Numbered from the stretch's first letter, positions 26,445 to 33,219 are shown. The stretch: 64,000 nucleotides of DNA from Flammeovirgaceae bacterium (GCA_027487845.1 JAIYCV010000033.1:47595-111594), one strand, 5' to 3'. The notes: generated from the sequence alone by a model not told the origin. Numbers and translations: made by a program.

Positions 26445-26739
26445 CCCTTTTTTTGAAGTCAATCGTAAAACCCCACCCCCCAAAGGCTATCGCACAGAAA
26501 AGACGGCTTAGTGCTTTGCCACCGCACAAGGCAAACGCTTCAAAGCACTCTATGGTATTGCAGTCAGTTTTTAACTGTCATATTTTTTGTGGCTATGCTC
26601 CCCAAGCATTTGGCACATTGCCTGTTCCGCTTTGCTCCACAGTCAAAGAGCCAAGCCAAAACACAGCATAGCAACAAAAAAACGCTACACTCCAACCACC
26701 ACCACCGTTCCGCTTATGCCAGTATAAAAACTGCCTGAA

Positions 26740-26839
26740 GCTAAATAACATAATGTGGCATTATAGTACTGCCTCTTGCCACGCTTATGCAAGCATCCAA
26801 ACGCACAGTCAGTCCTATAATAACATTATGTTAAATAGC
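26740..26839. repeat. Large bulged hairpin (about 100 nt)
   Basis: GCTAAATAACATAATG (26740-26755) pairs with CATTATGTTAAATAGC (26824-26839) at 14 of 16 positions. After a small bulge, CATTATAG (26759-26766) pairs with CTATAAT (26815-26821). The roughly 48-nt top contains a small GCTT-ATGC-AAGC hairpin. The length and near-perfect pairing make chance unlikely. It may fold as RNA or as single-stranded DNA. Confidence 0.6.
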
Positions 26840-27142
26840 CAATACCATAGCCATTTTGATAAAATGGAAGCCGTCTTTTCTCCCACCGCACAGCCCCCCA
26901 ATGCCACACACCCCAACCACCCTTTTCAGCGGTGCAGAAAAAAATAAAGCATTAGTTGTTGATGACAATGTGCAATAAAAGGTTCATTCATTTCAGTTCC
27001 ATTTCGTTACAGCGTTTCGCTTCGCTACACTACCTTCCACTACATTACACTTCCATTCATTTCACCATTTATTTTGCACCGCACAGCAAGAGTATTCCCT
27101 CATTCCATATTGCAAAACCAACCCTTTGCTTTCCGTGTCTTG

Positions 27143-27220
27143 GCTTTTGCTTTTCCTACGCTACAATGTTTTTTGTGTTGAAATAATTTACAAAAAACGC
27201 CATTACACACAAGCAAAAGC
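27143..27220. repeat. Two-tier hairpin
   Basis: GCTTTTGCTT (27143-27152) pairs perfectly with AAGCAAAAGC (27211-27220). Inside it, GTTTTTTG (27168-27175) pairs perfectly with CAAAAAAC (27191-27198), leaving internal loops of about 15 and 12 nt and a 15-nt apical loop. The GTTTTTTG/CAAAAAAC stem resembles the conserved inner stems of the hairpins at 27484-27632 and 28224-28382. Confidence 0.55.
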
Positions 27221-27483
27221 TTCAAGCCACTCCAAGCACCTCCGCAATTTTTGCAACATTCCATTCAGTCATACACTTGCTTTTTCCCTACGCTACCACA
27301 GTATGGTATGCTTTATTTTTTCTGCGTCATATAGCCCCAATCCAACGCACTAAAGACATTTCGTTTTTTGAATAGTGATTTTGATTTAAGCCAATCGGTT
27401 TTTATCAGTGGAATTTTTATTGAAATCCTAAATACAGTTTTGAAAAGAGGATAAAAAAATAAAAATAAAAAGTGCAGCAAAAT

Positions 27484-27632
27484 TAGGTGGCTCACACAAG
27501 CCCACGCTGATAAAAAAACCAAAAGACTACGGCATAATGAAAGGCAAATAATCTTTTATTTTTTATTGGTATTTGCCTTTCACCCTTCGGGACTTATTCC
27601 GTTTCCTTTTGGTTTTTTAGCCACGCCACCTA
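27484..27632 (+). ncRNA. Structured hairpin element, copy 1 (upstream of DUF6943 gene)
   Basis: The outer stem is TAGGTGGC (27484-27491) with GCCACCTA (27625-27632). The middle stem is AAAAAACCAAAAG within 27512-27524 paired with CTTTTGGTTTTTT within 27606-27618, flanked by partly paired ACTACGGCATAA and TTATTCCGT. The inner stem is GAAAGGCAAATA (27539-27550) with TATTTGCCTTTC (27570-27581). A second copy with the same architecture lies at 28224-28382. The copies share the middle stem almost exactly, but the outer stems differ in sequence while keeping pairing. The type is inferred; a DNA-level element is equally possible. Confidence 0.5.
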
Positions 27633-27754
27633 TCAGAATGCTTTCTTTTTTTTTCTGTTTTTTTTCTTTGTCAAATTATATATGTGTTACGGAGCGTAAG
27701 CGAAGCACAGCACAGGCAAGGGCAAAAGCAGATACAAACTTTAAAGCAAGTATT

Positions 27755-28177
27755 ATGCACAGTCCAAAAATTCACACATTCAATCCAAAAAATCAAACAA
27801 GCGATTTTGATGTTTACATTTTATGCAAAGGTTTAAATAGTGGCAAACCACTTGAAAATCCTTGCCCCAATTGCTTTGTAATTTCCTGCAAAAATTCAGA
27901 TGATATGGATTTTTACAAAACCCTTTCTTTCGGCTTATGGAAGGCAAAGCATTTTCATCAGTTCCTTACTGGTTCAGTTATTCCATTTATCCGCATCAGC
28001 GATTTTAAAAGCACCATTAAGGCACAAGCCGAAGCAGTCAGCAAAGATAAATATGCCTTTGTCCAAGATGTACATAAAGTAAAGCTGATAGAACGAAAAG
28101 AAAAGCAGATGTACGAAACATTGGCACTCTTAGCCGATGTAAAAAAAGCAATGATGTACAGGCATTTTAAAAGGTAA
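27755..28177 (+). CDS. DUF6943-like small protein
   Basis: A 140-residue protein from ATG 27755; the frame is open further upstream to 27566, but that part crosses the hairpin element and is low complexity. The block FDVYILCKGLNSGKPLENPCPNCFVISCKNSDD, then LSFGLWKAKHFHQFLTGSVIPFIRISDFKSTI, matches what I recall of the DUF6943 family, which is confined to Bacteroidota mobile elements and has no known function. The C-terminus is a charged helical tail (KLIERKEKQMYETLALLADVKKAMMYRHFKR). It sits between the two hairpin elements like a cassette. Confidence 0.7.
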   Translation: MHSPKIHTFNPKNQTSDFDVYILCKGLNSGKPLENPCPNCFVISCKNSDDMDFYKTLSFGLWKAKHFHQFLTGSVIPFIRISDFKSTIKAQAEAVSKDKYAFVQDVHKVKLIERKEKQMYETLALLADVKKAMMYRHFKR

Positions 28178-28223
28178 CCGTATTGGCTGCCATAACCTGG
28201 GGAAATGCTTTTGCACCATAAAA

Positions 28224-28382
28224 AATTTATATGCAAAAATAGCAAGGGGGGCAGACGCACAAAGCCAACACTAAAAAAACCAAAAGACTACGGCATAAAC
28301 ACAAAGCCAACGCACAAGGCTATCATTTATTCCGTTTCCTTTTGGTTTTTTTATCCCCCTTGCTGTGAGAAGCATATAAATT
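28224..28382 (+). ncRNA. Structured hairpin element, copy 2 (just upstream of small ORF)
   Basis: Three nested stems are visible. The outermost is AATTTATATGC (28224-28234) with GCATATAAATT (28372-28382). Next is AGCAAGGGGG (28241-28250) with CCCCCTTGCT (28355-28364). The innermost is AAAAAACCAAAAG near 28274-28286 with CTTTTGGTTTTTT near 28339-28351, again followed by ACTACGGCATAA and preceded by TTATTCCGT. The first two are perfect 11- and 10-bp stems. The element ends 8 bp before the ATG at 28391. The shared middle stem with copy 1 and the unrelated but paired outer stems support a real folded element. Confidence 0.55.
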
Positions 28383-28390
28383 ATTTCATT

Positions 28391-28624
28391 ATGCAAAATC
28401 ATCCACGTATTTCAGCAGGCAGCCAGTTAGGCATTTGTCCTTTTACTCCGCAGGTTCTCCATCAGCACTTGCAGCTTTCACCTTTTGCTTATCAGCGTTA
28501 CATCCGCAGGTCTCGGTTAGCCCATCAGCCAGTGTTTGGCATCAAGGTTTATCAGCTTCCTTGTGGTTGTTTCGTTTGGTGCTATCCATCAGGTGTTCGT
28601 GAGCTTTCAGCATTGCCCTTTTAG
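28391..28624 (+). CDS. Small unknown protein
   Basis: A 77-residue open frame starting MQNHPRISAGSQLGICPFTP and continuing QVLHQHLQLSPFAYQRYIRRSRLAHQPVFGIKVYQLPCGCFVWCYPSGVRELSALPF. I do not recognise a family. It has two cysteines in LPCGCFVWC and a basic YIRRSR patch. Support for being real: the ATG lies just after a large hairpin, the composition is protein-like, and a good terminator follows 24 bp after the stop. The longer in-frame extension to 28205 would run through the hairpin and is unlikely. Confidence 0.5.
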   Translation: MQNHPRISAGSQLGICPFTPQVLHQHLQLSPFAYQRYIRRSRLAHQPVFGIKVYQLPCGCFVWCYPSGVRELSALPF

Positions 28625-28647
28625 GGCTTTGCTATTGCTTTAAAACA

Positions 28648-28676
28648 AGAAGCCCCACCACAAGGGCAGGGCTTCT
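28648..28676. terminator. Terminator-like hairpin
   Basis: AGAAGCCC (28648-28655) pairs with GGGCTTCT (28669-28676) around a 13-nt loop. An A-rich stretch lies upstream and ATTTAA downstream. It can end the small plus-strand gene at 28391 and, in the other direction, the minus-strand gene at 28702. Confidence 0.6.
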
Positions 28677-28677
28677 A

Positions 28678-28697
28678 TTTAACCGATAAGAAAGAAA
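28678..28697 (+). repeat. Short repeated leader sequence, copy 2
   Basis: An exact copy of the 20-bp TTTAACCGATAAGAAAGAAA sequence found before the DUF3987 gene (11754-11773). No plus-strand gene follows here, so it appears to be a leftover leader whose gene has been lost or replaced. Confidence 0.4.
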
Positions 28698-28701
28698 GCT
28701 A

Positions 28702-29451
28702 TTAGGCTATTTCAACAATGTTTAACACGTTGTAAGCACCATTTTTTAACGAGTATTGAATACCGTTTACCTCTTGGAAAAATTCAATCGTCAAGAAGTA
28801 AAGTTTTGTACCTGCACCGGCTGGAACAGCAGCAGGAATTAAATTGAATGGTGTGTTAGTGCCATCAATTGCCAAATTTTGCACAGGGCTGTATTCAATT
28901 GCACTCACTTCATTTACAAAATCTACATCAGCAAACGCAGATTTAAAACTAACGTGAGTTGCACCAGTAGGGTAGTAAATATCATTGATAGGAGTGAATG
29001 CAGGGAAAGCAATATCACCAGTACCAGTGTTTACAGTGAACGGAGCAAATATTACACTTCCCAAAGTTGCACTATCATTGAAATCAAAACCTTTCAACAA
29101 GGCTTTTGCCATTGGGTCAGCAATTCCGACACCTACATTTCTTTCACCTCTTGGAGAAGTGGCATCGTAGTTTTTAATCTGTGTCATTATTTGCGTTAAG
29201 CGACTGGTAACACGGTTGTCACTTGCGTTCATCATCAAATTACGAACAGCATTGCGGAGTAATTTTCCAGCACTTGCAGAGCTTCCAAATTCGCTACCGT
29301 TTTCACGGGTACGCTTAAAGTTTGGATCATTGGCTATTCTGTCACCAGATACACCACTTTTTGTTTTCACAAGATGTCCATCCTGTGTTTTGTAGAAGGT
29401 AAGGTTATCCAATGTACCTTCTATTTTTAGTAAGCCTTTTAATCTTGCCAT
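28702..29451 (-). CDS. Unknown protein common to Bacteroidota mobile elements
   Basis: A 249-residue protein. The N-terminus MARLKGLLKIEGTLDNLTFYKTQDGHLVKTKSGVSGDRIANDPNFKRTRENGSEFG is a recognisable conserved block of a Bacteroidota family whose function I do not know. The rest is rich in Asn, Thr, Ala and Phe and is probably beta-rich (FAPFTVNTGTGDIAFPAFTPIND, KLYFLTIEFFQEVNGIQYSLKNGAYNVL). There is no signal peptide. The fold-like impression of a structural or virion-type beta protein is only an inference. The thermonuclease gene lies upstream on the same strand, 27 bp away, suggesting a shared transcript. Confidence 0.8.
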   Translation of the reverse strand: MARLKGLLKIEGTLDNLTFYKTQDGHLVKTKSGVSGDRIANDPNFKRTRENGSEFGSSASAGKLLRNAVRNLMMNASDNRVTSRLTQIMTQIKNYDATSPRGERNVGVGIADPMAKALLKGFDFNDSATLGSVIFAPFTVNTGTGDIAFPAFTPINDIYYPTGATHVSFKSAFADVDFVNEVSAIEYSPVQNLAIDGTNTPFNLIPAAVPAGAGTKLYFLTIEFFQEVNGIQYSLKNGAYNVLNIVEIA

Positions 29452-29478
29452 TTTGTTATTTATTTAAATTGTTAGTAA

Positions 29479-29994
29479 TTACTTTTTTGTTGCGATACAG
29501 CCTTTACAAAACCTGTATCTATTTTTTGCATTATACTTTCTGAATAGCCAGGGCGGACAAACTTTTTCAGCCCCACATTCCCAAAGTCCTTTTCTTTCGC
29601 TTGATGCTTTCCGCATCAAATCTTCAAGCCTTGCATCAGTATCAAAATTGATGTAGTGCCAAGCCCAACCATTTGCAATAAGTATTTCATCCAGTCTTTG
29701 CCCATCCACATATACCATTGCCAATTCTCTACCATACACATCAGTTTTCAATACTTCAAACTTTACCACTTTACCAAGTATCAAGGCTTTTACATTGAGC
29801 CAAGAGTTAAAACCCCAGTGTTGATTTAGTTCGGGAGCATCAACATTTAATAACCTTATTGTATGCTCCTTTGCAGTCGTTTTAAGAACGTATGTATCGC
29901 CATCTTTAACTTTCATCACCCTTGCTTCTTCTTGCGAAAAAGCGGCTGAAAAAGCCGTTAAAAACAAAACCGATACAATTATTTTCTTCATCAC
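29479..29994 (-). CDS. Secreted staphylococcal-nuclease-like (SNase) endonuclease
   Basis: A 171-residue protein with a signal peptide (MMKKIIVSVLFLTAFSAAFSQ, cleavage near residue 21). The SNase OB fold follows: VMKVKDGDTYVL, IRLLNVDAPELNQ with the Ca2+-binding Asp, then KTDVYGRELAMVYVDGQRLDEILIANGWAWHY. The RLLNVDAPE and DVYGRELA blocks carry the catalytic Arg/Asp/Glu residues of the family (usually R-x-x-x-x-D-x-P-E and Y-G-R). It has a Cys-rich tail (CGAEKVCPPWLFRKYNAKNRYRFCKGC). It would cleave DNA or RNA outside the cytoplasm. An exported nuclease on a mobile element could act in nutrient use or surface DNA clearance. Confidence 0.9.
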   Translation of the reverse strand: MMKKIIVSVLFLTAFSAAFSQEEARVMKVKDGDTYVLKTTAKEHTIRLLNVDAPELNQHWGFNSWLNVKALILGKVVKFEVLKTDVYGRELAMVYVDGQRLDEILIANGWAWHYINFDTDARLEDLMRKASSERKGLWECGAEKVCPPWLFRKYNAKNRYRFCKGCIATKK

Positions 29995-30166
29995 GATACA
30001 AAACTATAATGCTTTATAAGCCTCTGCAAATAACCACTTCCGACATTTCCGTTATTGCCACATTATTCCAACAAACACACTTTTACCACTCACAAAAACA
30101 TATTATCTTTGCAATGTTTACTTTATACCTGATGTATGGATAGAGTATGAAAAGAGTAATTTAAAA

Positions 30167-30355
30167 ATGAATAGACTGTGTATTTATCCGAAAGACATTC
30201 AGATAATCACAGGCAAAAGCGACAGATATGGTAGATACCTTATTAAGAGGATTAAAGAGTACTTCAACAAGCAGCAACACCAAGTTGTTACCGTTGAAGA
30301 GTTCTGCCAGTATATGGGCTTACAATTGGAAGCAGTTGTTAGTCAATTAAGATAG
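30167..30355 (+). CDS. Small conserved mobile-element protein
   Basis: A 62-residue protein, MNRLCIYPKDIQIITGKSDRYGRYLIKRIKEYFNKQ followed by HQVVTVEEFCQYMGLQLEAVVSQLR. The layout, a basic N-terminal 'KDIQIITGKSxRYGRxLI' helix and a C-terminal helix, is common among tiny proteins near the ends of Bacteroidota mobile elements. It looks like a small DNA-binding protein, but the function is unknown. It lies about 190 bp inside the right end of the element. Confidence 0.75.
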   Translation: MNRLCIYPKDIQIITGKSDRYGRYLIKRIKEYFNKQQHQVVTVEEFCQYMGLQLEAVVSQLR

Positions 30356-30462
30356 TGTAAAAACTTATCTTCGCCTTTTGCTTATGATAAGGACAAACAC
30401 ACTCTACACTAAACTAAATATTTTCTTTTCTTTGTGCTGTACTTGCACTTGTTTTAGTGGGT

Positions 30463-30485
30463 TTTGTTGCCCAGTTGTTGCCCAA
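30463..30485 (+). repeat. Arm-type integrase-binding repeat, right end
   Basis: A 23-bp sequence made of two TTGTTGCCCA units is identical to 8657-8679 at the left end and in the same orientation, 59 bp inside the right core at 30544-30558. The placement of identical paired sites inside both ends indicates binding by the element's integrase. Confidence 0.65.
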
Positions 30486-30543
30486 ATAAATACGCAACCC
30501 CTGAAAGCCTTTATTAATAAGGGTTTACATTTTCACTTAACAA

Positions 30544-30558
30544 TTTGTATCGGAAAGT
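30544..30558 (+). repeat. Right attachment site (attR) core
   Basis: TTTGTATCGGAAAGT is repeated exactly from the end of mnmE (8544-8558). Here the sequence reads GTATC-GGAAAGT-GATAC (30547-30563): short inverted arms around a 7-bp centre, the form expected for a tyrosine recombinase core with a 7-bp overlap. The DNA on its right is not native chromosome but a second accessory segment. Confidence 0.8.
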
Positions 30559-30616
30559 GATACATAATCAACATCAATAGACAAAAGTATGGTAATACAA
30601 CCATAAAAGAAAAACT

Positions 30617-30760
30617 ATGCTATTGGAAATCATTCAAAAGAAGATTCACGAAGTGAGAGGGCACAAAGTAATGTTGGATTTTGACCTTGCCGAACTTTAC
30701 GAAGTTGAAACTAGGGCTTTGAAACAATCCGTAATGGTATCACGAAATGTGATACCCTAA
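30617..30760 (+). pseudogene. ORF6N-domain protein remnant
   Basis: A 47-codon open frame whose first 39 residues (MLLEIIQKKIHEVRGHKVML, then DFDLAELYEVETRALKQSV) match the start of the ORF6N DNA-binding domain carried by phages and mobile elements. ORF6N proteins normally run well past 150 residues, continuing with a KRNxxRFPxDFMF block. Here the frame instead enters a palindrome and stops, and the conserved rest is absent. It is therefore a 5' fragment broken at or near the inverted repeat 30736-30756. Confidence 0.75.
30736..30756. repeat. Palindrome at the break point of the ORF6N remnant
   Basis: GGTATCAC (30736-30743) and GTGATACC (30749-30756) pair perfectly around a 5-bp centre (GAAAT). 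The GTATC...GTGATAC arrangement resembles the attR core region GTATCGGAAAGTGATAC at 30547-30563. It may be a recombination scar or a binding site of an HTH regulator. Confidence 0.55.
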
Positions 30761-30783
30761 AAGTGATCGATAATAGAGAAAAT

Positions 30784-32208
30784 ATGGAAAATGGATATGA
30801 CACCCCTTACATTTTGAATAGATTCTGGAAACGCAACACAGTTCCAGACTTTTACCTTTTGGCTAAAGATGAAATTGAAAGGAGAGGCCATATTAGCTTT
30901 AACTGTGATGAAGAAAACGTAAACGTGTACCAACCGATTCTGGCCTATATCTTCAAAGCTTCCAGAGTTAGCGTCAGAAACATGGACACAAAGGAAGATA
31001 TTGAAATTGATGGTTTGCCGTACCTTAAAACATTCATTCAGGGCTACAAAGAAGGGATTAACTATTTTGAACAAGACTTTAAGGCACTCTACTCACCTTT
31101 TGATACTGATAAGTTGGTTGCTGCAATCAAAAGTAATTATTTCGATACCCGTTTGGAGAAAGAAGGAAAAATCGGCTGGGAAAAAGTCAAGAAATTTGTT
31201 CCTGTAAATCTAAACCATAAAACAATTAAAGAGGAAGGGTACTTTTCTGGAATAGTAAGCAGGGTCGAAGAAATTGTAAGTACGCACCCCCAACTGTTTC
31301 AAGATTTTTACAATACGCAAAAAAAGAAAGACTCCAGCTATTTTTTAACAACATTTGAAAATTACGAAGCGCAAACCTCAGAGGACTTCGCAAGAGTAAA
31401 AGATAACATCGACACAAACGGTCACTTTATCGTTGATGGAGTAAAGGTCTATTCAACTGAACTGGCTTTTATTTTTTGTTCAAATGCTTTGCCCGCGCGA
31501 AACTTGGACACGCAGAAGGAAACCAGTATCAAAGGTTATGGCTACATAAAATCATACGTGGAGGGTTATAATGAGGGAATAAAATATTTTGATTCTAAAT
31601 ACTCCAAAGAAGATGAAAGAGATATTCACATTAATTATTTCCATTCGGGATATAAAGGAAACCAAGGATGGAACATAATAAGAACGGGAACGATTAACCC
31701 TCCAATAATAACTAATGAATCCATAAAAGAAATGGGTTATTATGCTGGCATTGTCAATAGGGTTGAATTAATACAAAAAGAATATCCAAAGTCCTTTGAG
31801 GATTTTGATAAATGCGGACACGATTTACCACCTCAAAAAATTGAAACAAAAACGGATAAACTTAAAGTGGAATTAAGCAACTACGGTTTCTTTGAATTAC
31901 CAAAGGTGAAGAAGCTTTCAGAGCCAAACAAACAAAGTCTCATTGAACTGATAAGTACAAACGGTTTGCCTTACAGTATTGCAATGTTTGACTTTTTAGG
32001 TTTCTTAAAGCACATAGAAACTCAACACTTTGAAACTAAAGACAAACGAAATAAAGAGGTTGCAAAGTGGTTTAATTCAGACAAAGAAGGCCGTTCAGTT
32101 AAGGGCAATATTTCCAGCCTTTCAGAGAATAGTAATGAGAACAAAAGCAAATACACTGCACACACCCACAAAGAAACTGTAATAACAGACTATCAAAAAT
32201 TAAAATAA
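30784..32208 (+). CDS. Unknown protein with an internal duplication and Bacteroidota C-terminal domain
   Basis: A 474-residue protein from ATG 30784 (a GTG seven codons earlier is possible). Two similar halves are visible. NVYQPILAYIFKASRVSVRN and YLKTFIQGYKEGINYFEQDF recur as KVYSTELAFIFCSNALPARN and YIKSYVEGYNEGIKYFDSKY. EEGYFSGIVSRVEEI recurs as EMGYYAGIVNRVELI. The C-terminus (SIAMFDFLGFLKHIETQHF, later EVAKWFNSDKEGRSVKGNISSLSENSNENKSKYTAHTHKE) is a domain frequent in Bacteroidota accessory proteins of unknown function. Nothing indicates an enzyme. It is the largest gene of the second accessory segment. Confidence 0.8.
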   Translation: MENGYDTPYILNRFWKRNTVPDFYLLAKDEIERRGHISFNCDEENVNVYQPILAYIFKASRVSVRNMDTKEDIEIDGLPYLKTFIQGYKEGINYFEQDFKALYSPFDTDKLVAAIKSNYFDTRLEKEGKIGWEKVKKFVPVNLNHKTIKEEGYFSGIVSRVEEIVSTHPQLFQDFYNTQKKKDSSYFLTTFENYEAQTSEDFARVKDNIDTNGHFIVDGVKVYSTELAFIFCSNALPARNLDTQKETSIKGYGYIKSYVEGYNEGIKYFDSKYSKEDERDIHINYFHSGYKGNQGWNIIRTGTINPPIITNESIKEMGYYAGIVNRVELIQKEYPKSFEDFDKCGHDLPPQKIETKTDKLKVELSNYGFFELPKVKKLSEPNKQSLIELISTNGLPYSIAMFDFLGFLKHIETQHFETKDKRNKEVAKWFNSDKEGRSVKGNISSLSENSNENKSKYTAHTHKETVITDYQKLK

Positions 32209-32265
32209 GGAGTACTCCCCTATTGTTGCCCCTAAAAGCCCCCAGTTTCTTGCATCAAAAAAACG

Positions 32266-32712
32266 ATGCAAATGGAAAATCTGACACTAGAAACATTACC
32301 CAAAGCCTTTACTTTTCTCACAAATGAAGTAATCGAAATAAAGCGAATGTTACTTAAGAAGAGTAACGAACAGCCAGCCGACCCCGACCGCTGGTTTGAC
32401 CTTAACGAACTTTGCAATTATCTCCCAGATAAGCCAGCGAGAGCAACCGTTTATAGGTGGGTCCGTCAATGTGCTATTCCGCATTGCAAGGGTGTCAAGA
32501 AACTGCGATTTCTAAAATCTGAAATAGATCTATGGCAAAAAACAGGAAGGCGAAAAACGGTTTCTGAATTAAGTAGCGAAGCAGCGGCATGCTTAAAAAA
32601 GCGAGACGGTAAAGCGTTACCAATGATAGTGAAATATTGCTTTTCGGCATTAAAATTTCTGATCCAACTCGGAAAATTAATCCAACTAATCTCCCAATAC
32701 TTCATGAATTGA
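32266..32712 (+). CDS. Helix-turn-helix domain protein
   Basis: A 148-residue protein. After a helical N-terminus (LETLPKAFTFLTNEVIEIKRMLLKK), residues about 43-90 form an excisionase/MerR-type winged helix: WFDLNELCNYLPDKPARATVYRWVRQCAIPHCKGVKKLRFLKSEIDLWQKTGRRKT. The C-terminus is a variable tail. Related proteins sit beside genes like the preceding one in Bacteroidota accessory islands and may regulate them or act in excision. An ATG two codons downstream is an alternative start. It is the last gene before the right outer repeat at 32833. Confidence 0.8.
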   Translation: MQMENLTLETLPKAFTFLTNEVIEIKRMLLKKSNEQPADPDRWFDLNELCNYLPDKPARATVYRWVRQCAIPHCKGVKKLRFLKSEIDLWQKTGRRKTVSELSSEAAACLKKRDGKALPMIVKYCFSALKFLIQLGKLIQLISQYFMN

Positions 32713-32832
32713 AAAACAATCAACAGGTTTCTCGAAATTGGTGATCCGAAGGGTCACTTAGTTACTTATTGGAAAACTATAAGAAATTAAGCAGACAACT
32801 ATTAAAAACTAACTCAAAAATTCTACTGCAAC

Positions 32833-32851
32833 TTACTTTCTTTTGTTTGCC
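32833..32851 (+). repeat. Outer direct repeat, right copy
   Basis: TTACTTTCTTTTGTTTGCC is identical to 8562-8580 just after mnmE. Here it encodes the final residues and stop of the minus-strand lipoprotein gene, so this copy is the native chromosomal one. It marks the right boundary of the whole foreign region (8561-32832). Confidence 0.7.
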
Positions 32852-33183
32852 TTAAATGGAAAATTATATCCTTCAGTCGATATACTTCCAACCATTTGCT
32901 TGTGGTTCACCACCGCATCTAAGTAGAAATTCATTCCTTGATAATCAAAATTACCGTTTGCTTTTTTTGTCTTGCTGTCAAAAATAAATTTGTTGAATTT
33001 CAATTCCACGTCTTTTGATTGTACGGTACAAAAAAAATCTTCGCCCATTTTGGCAACCCGCATAACACCTTCTTTACTCCCCTCAGGTGTGTCGGTGATA
33101 GAATAATTCCAATTCCCTTTTGGGGAAAGGCTCGCGCAAGAGCTTAATAAAAGCAAGAACATTAGGGTAATAAAATTTTTCAT
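32833..33183 (-). CDS. Small lipoprotein of unknown function
   Basis: A 116-residue protein with a lipoprotein signal peptide (MKNFITLMFLLLLSSCASL; lipobox LSSC with the Cys at residue 16). The mature part is beta-rich (GNWNYSITDTPEGSKEGVMRVAKMGEDFFCTVQSKDVELKFNKFIFD), with a weak resemblance to small lipocalin-like lipoproteins. The family is not assigned. Its stop codon lies in the outer repeat, and before the insertions it probably ended against mnmE in convergent orientation. It is followed on the upstream side by the sensor kinase gene, which reads the same way. Confidence 0.8.
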   Translation of the reverse strand: MKNFITLMFLLLLSSCASLSPKGNWNYSITDTPEGSKEGVMRVAKMGEDFFCTVQSKDVELKFNKFIFDSKTKKANGNFDYQGMNFYLDAVVNHKQMVGSISTEGYNFPFKANKRK

Positions 33184-33219
33184 GCCACAAGTGTTAGGTT
33201 CAAAAATATAAAAAATAAA

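Larger units (their letters stand above)
26445..27483. other. Long non-coding block with several hairpins
   Basis: I see no credible gene here; the open frames are short, rich in Cys, His, Phe and Pro, and overlap on both strands. Instead there are inverted repeats. AGTGCTTTG (26510-26518) pairs with CAAAGCACT (26541-26549). CCATTTT (26851-26857) pairs with AAAATGG (26861-26867). Larger hairpins at 26740-26839 and 27143-27220 are listed separately. Short motifs such as ACCGCACA and CTACGCTAC recur. Candidates are a large structured RNA, an origin of transfer or replication, or decayed DNA. Confidence 0.5.

Noticed and set aside
26453..27353. Several short plus-strand open frames in the non-coding block
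   Set aside because: They overlap one another in different frames, are rich in His, Cys, Pro and Phe, and coincide with hairpins. No family is recognisable.
27484..28382. Integron attC sites
   Set aside because: Hairpin-ORF order is suggestive, but there is no integron-type integrase, no recognisable RYYYAAC/GTTRRRY core pair, and only two copies.
28205..28390. N-terminal extension of the small ORF at 28391
   Set aside because: The extension is read through the large hairpin and is Lys/Thr-rich low complexity, so ATG 28391 is preferred.
8561..30558. Self-transmissible conjugative element
   Set aside because: No relaxase, coupling protein or Tra genes are present, so at most it is mobilised by a helper.
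8544..30558. Homologue of Salmonella genomic island 1
   Set aside because: Only the insertion target (end of mnmE) is shared; the gene content and family affiliations are of Bacteroidota type.
30378..30560. 60-residue open frame at the right end of the element
   Set aside because: It is coded by the arm repeat and attachment site, and has no protein-like pattern beyond chance.
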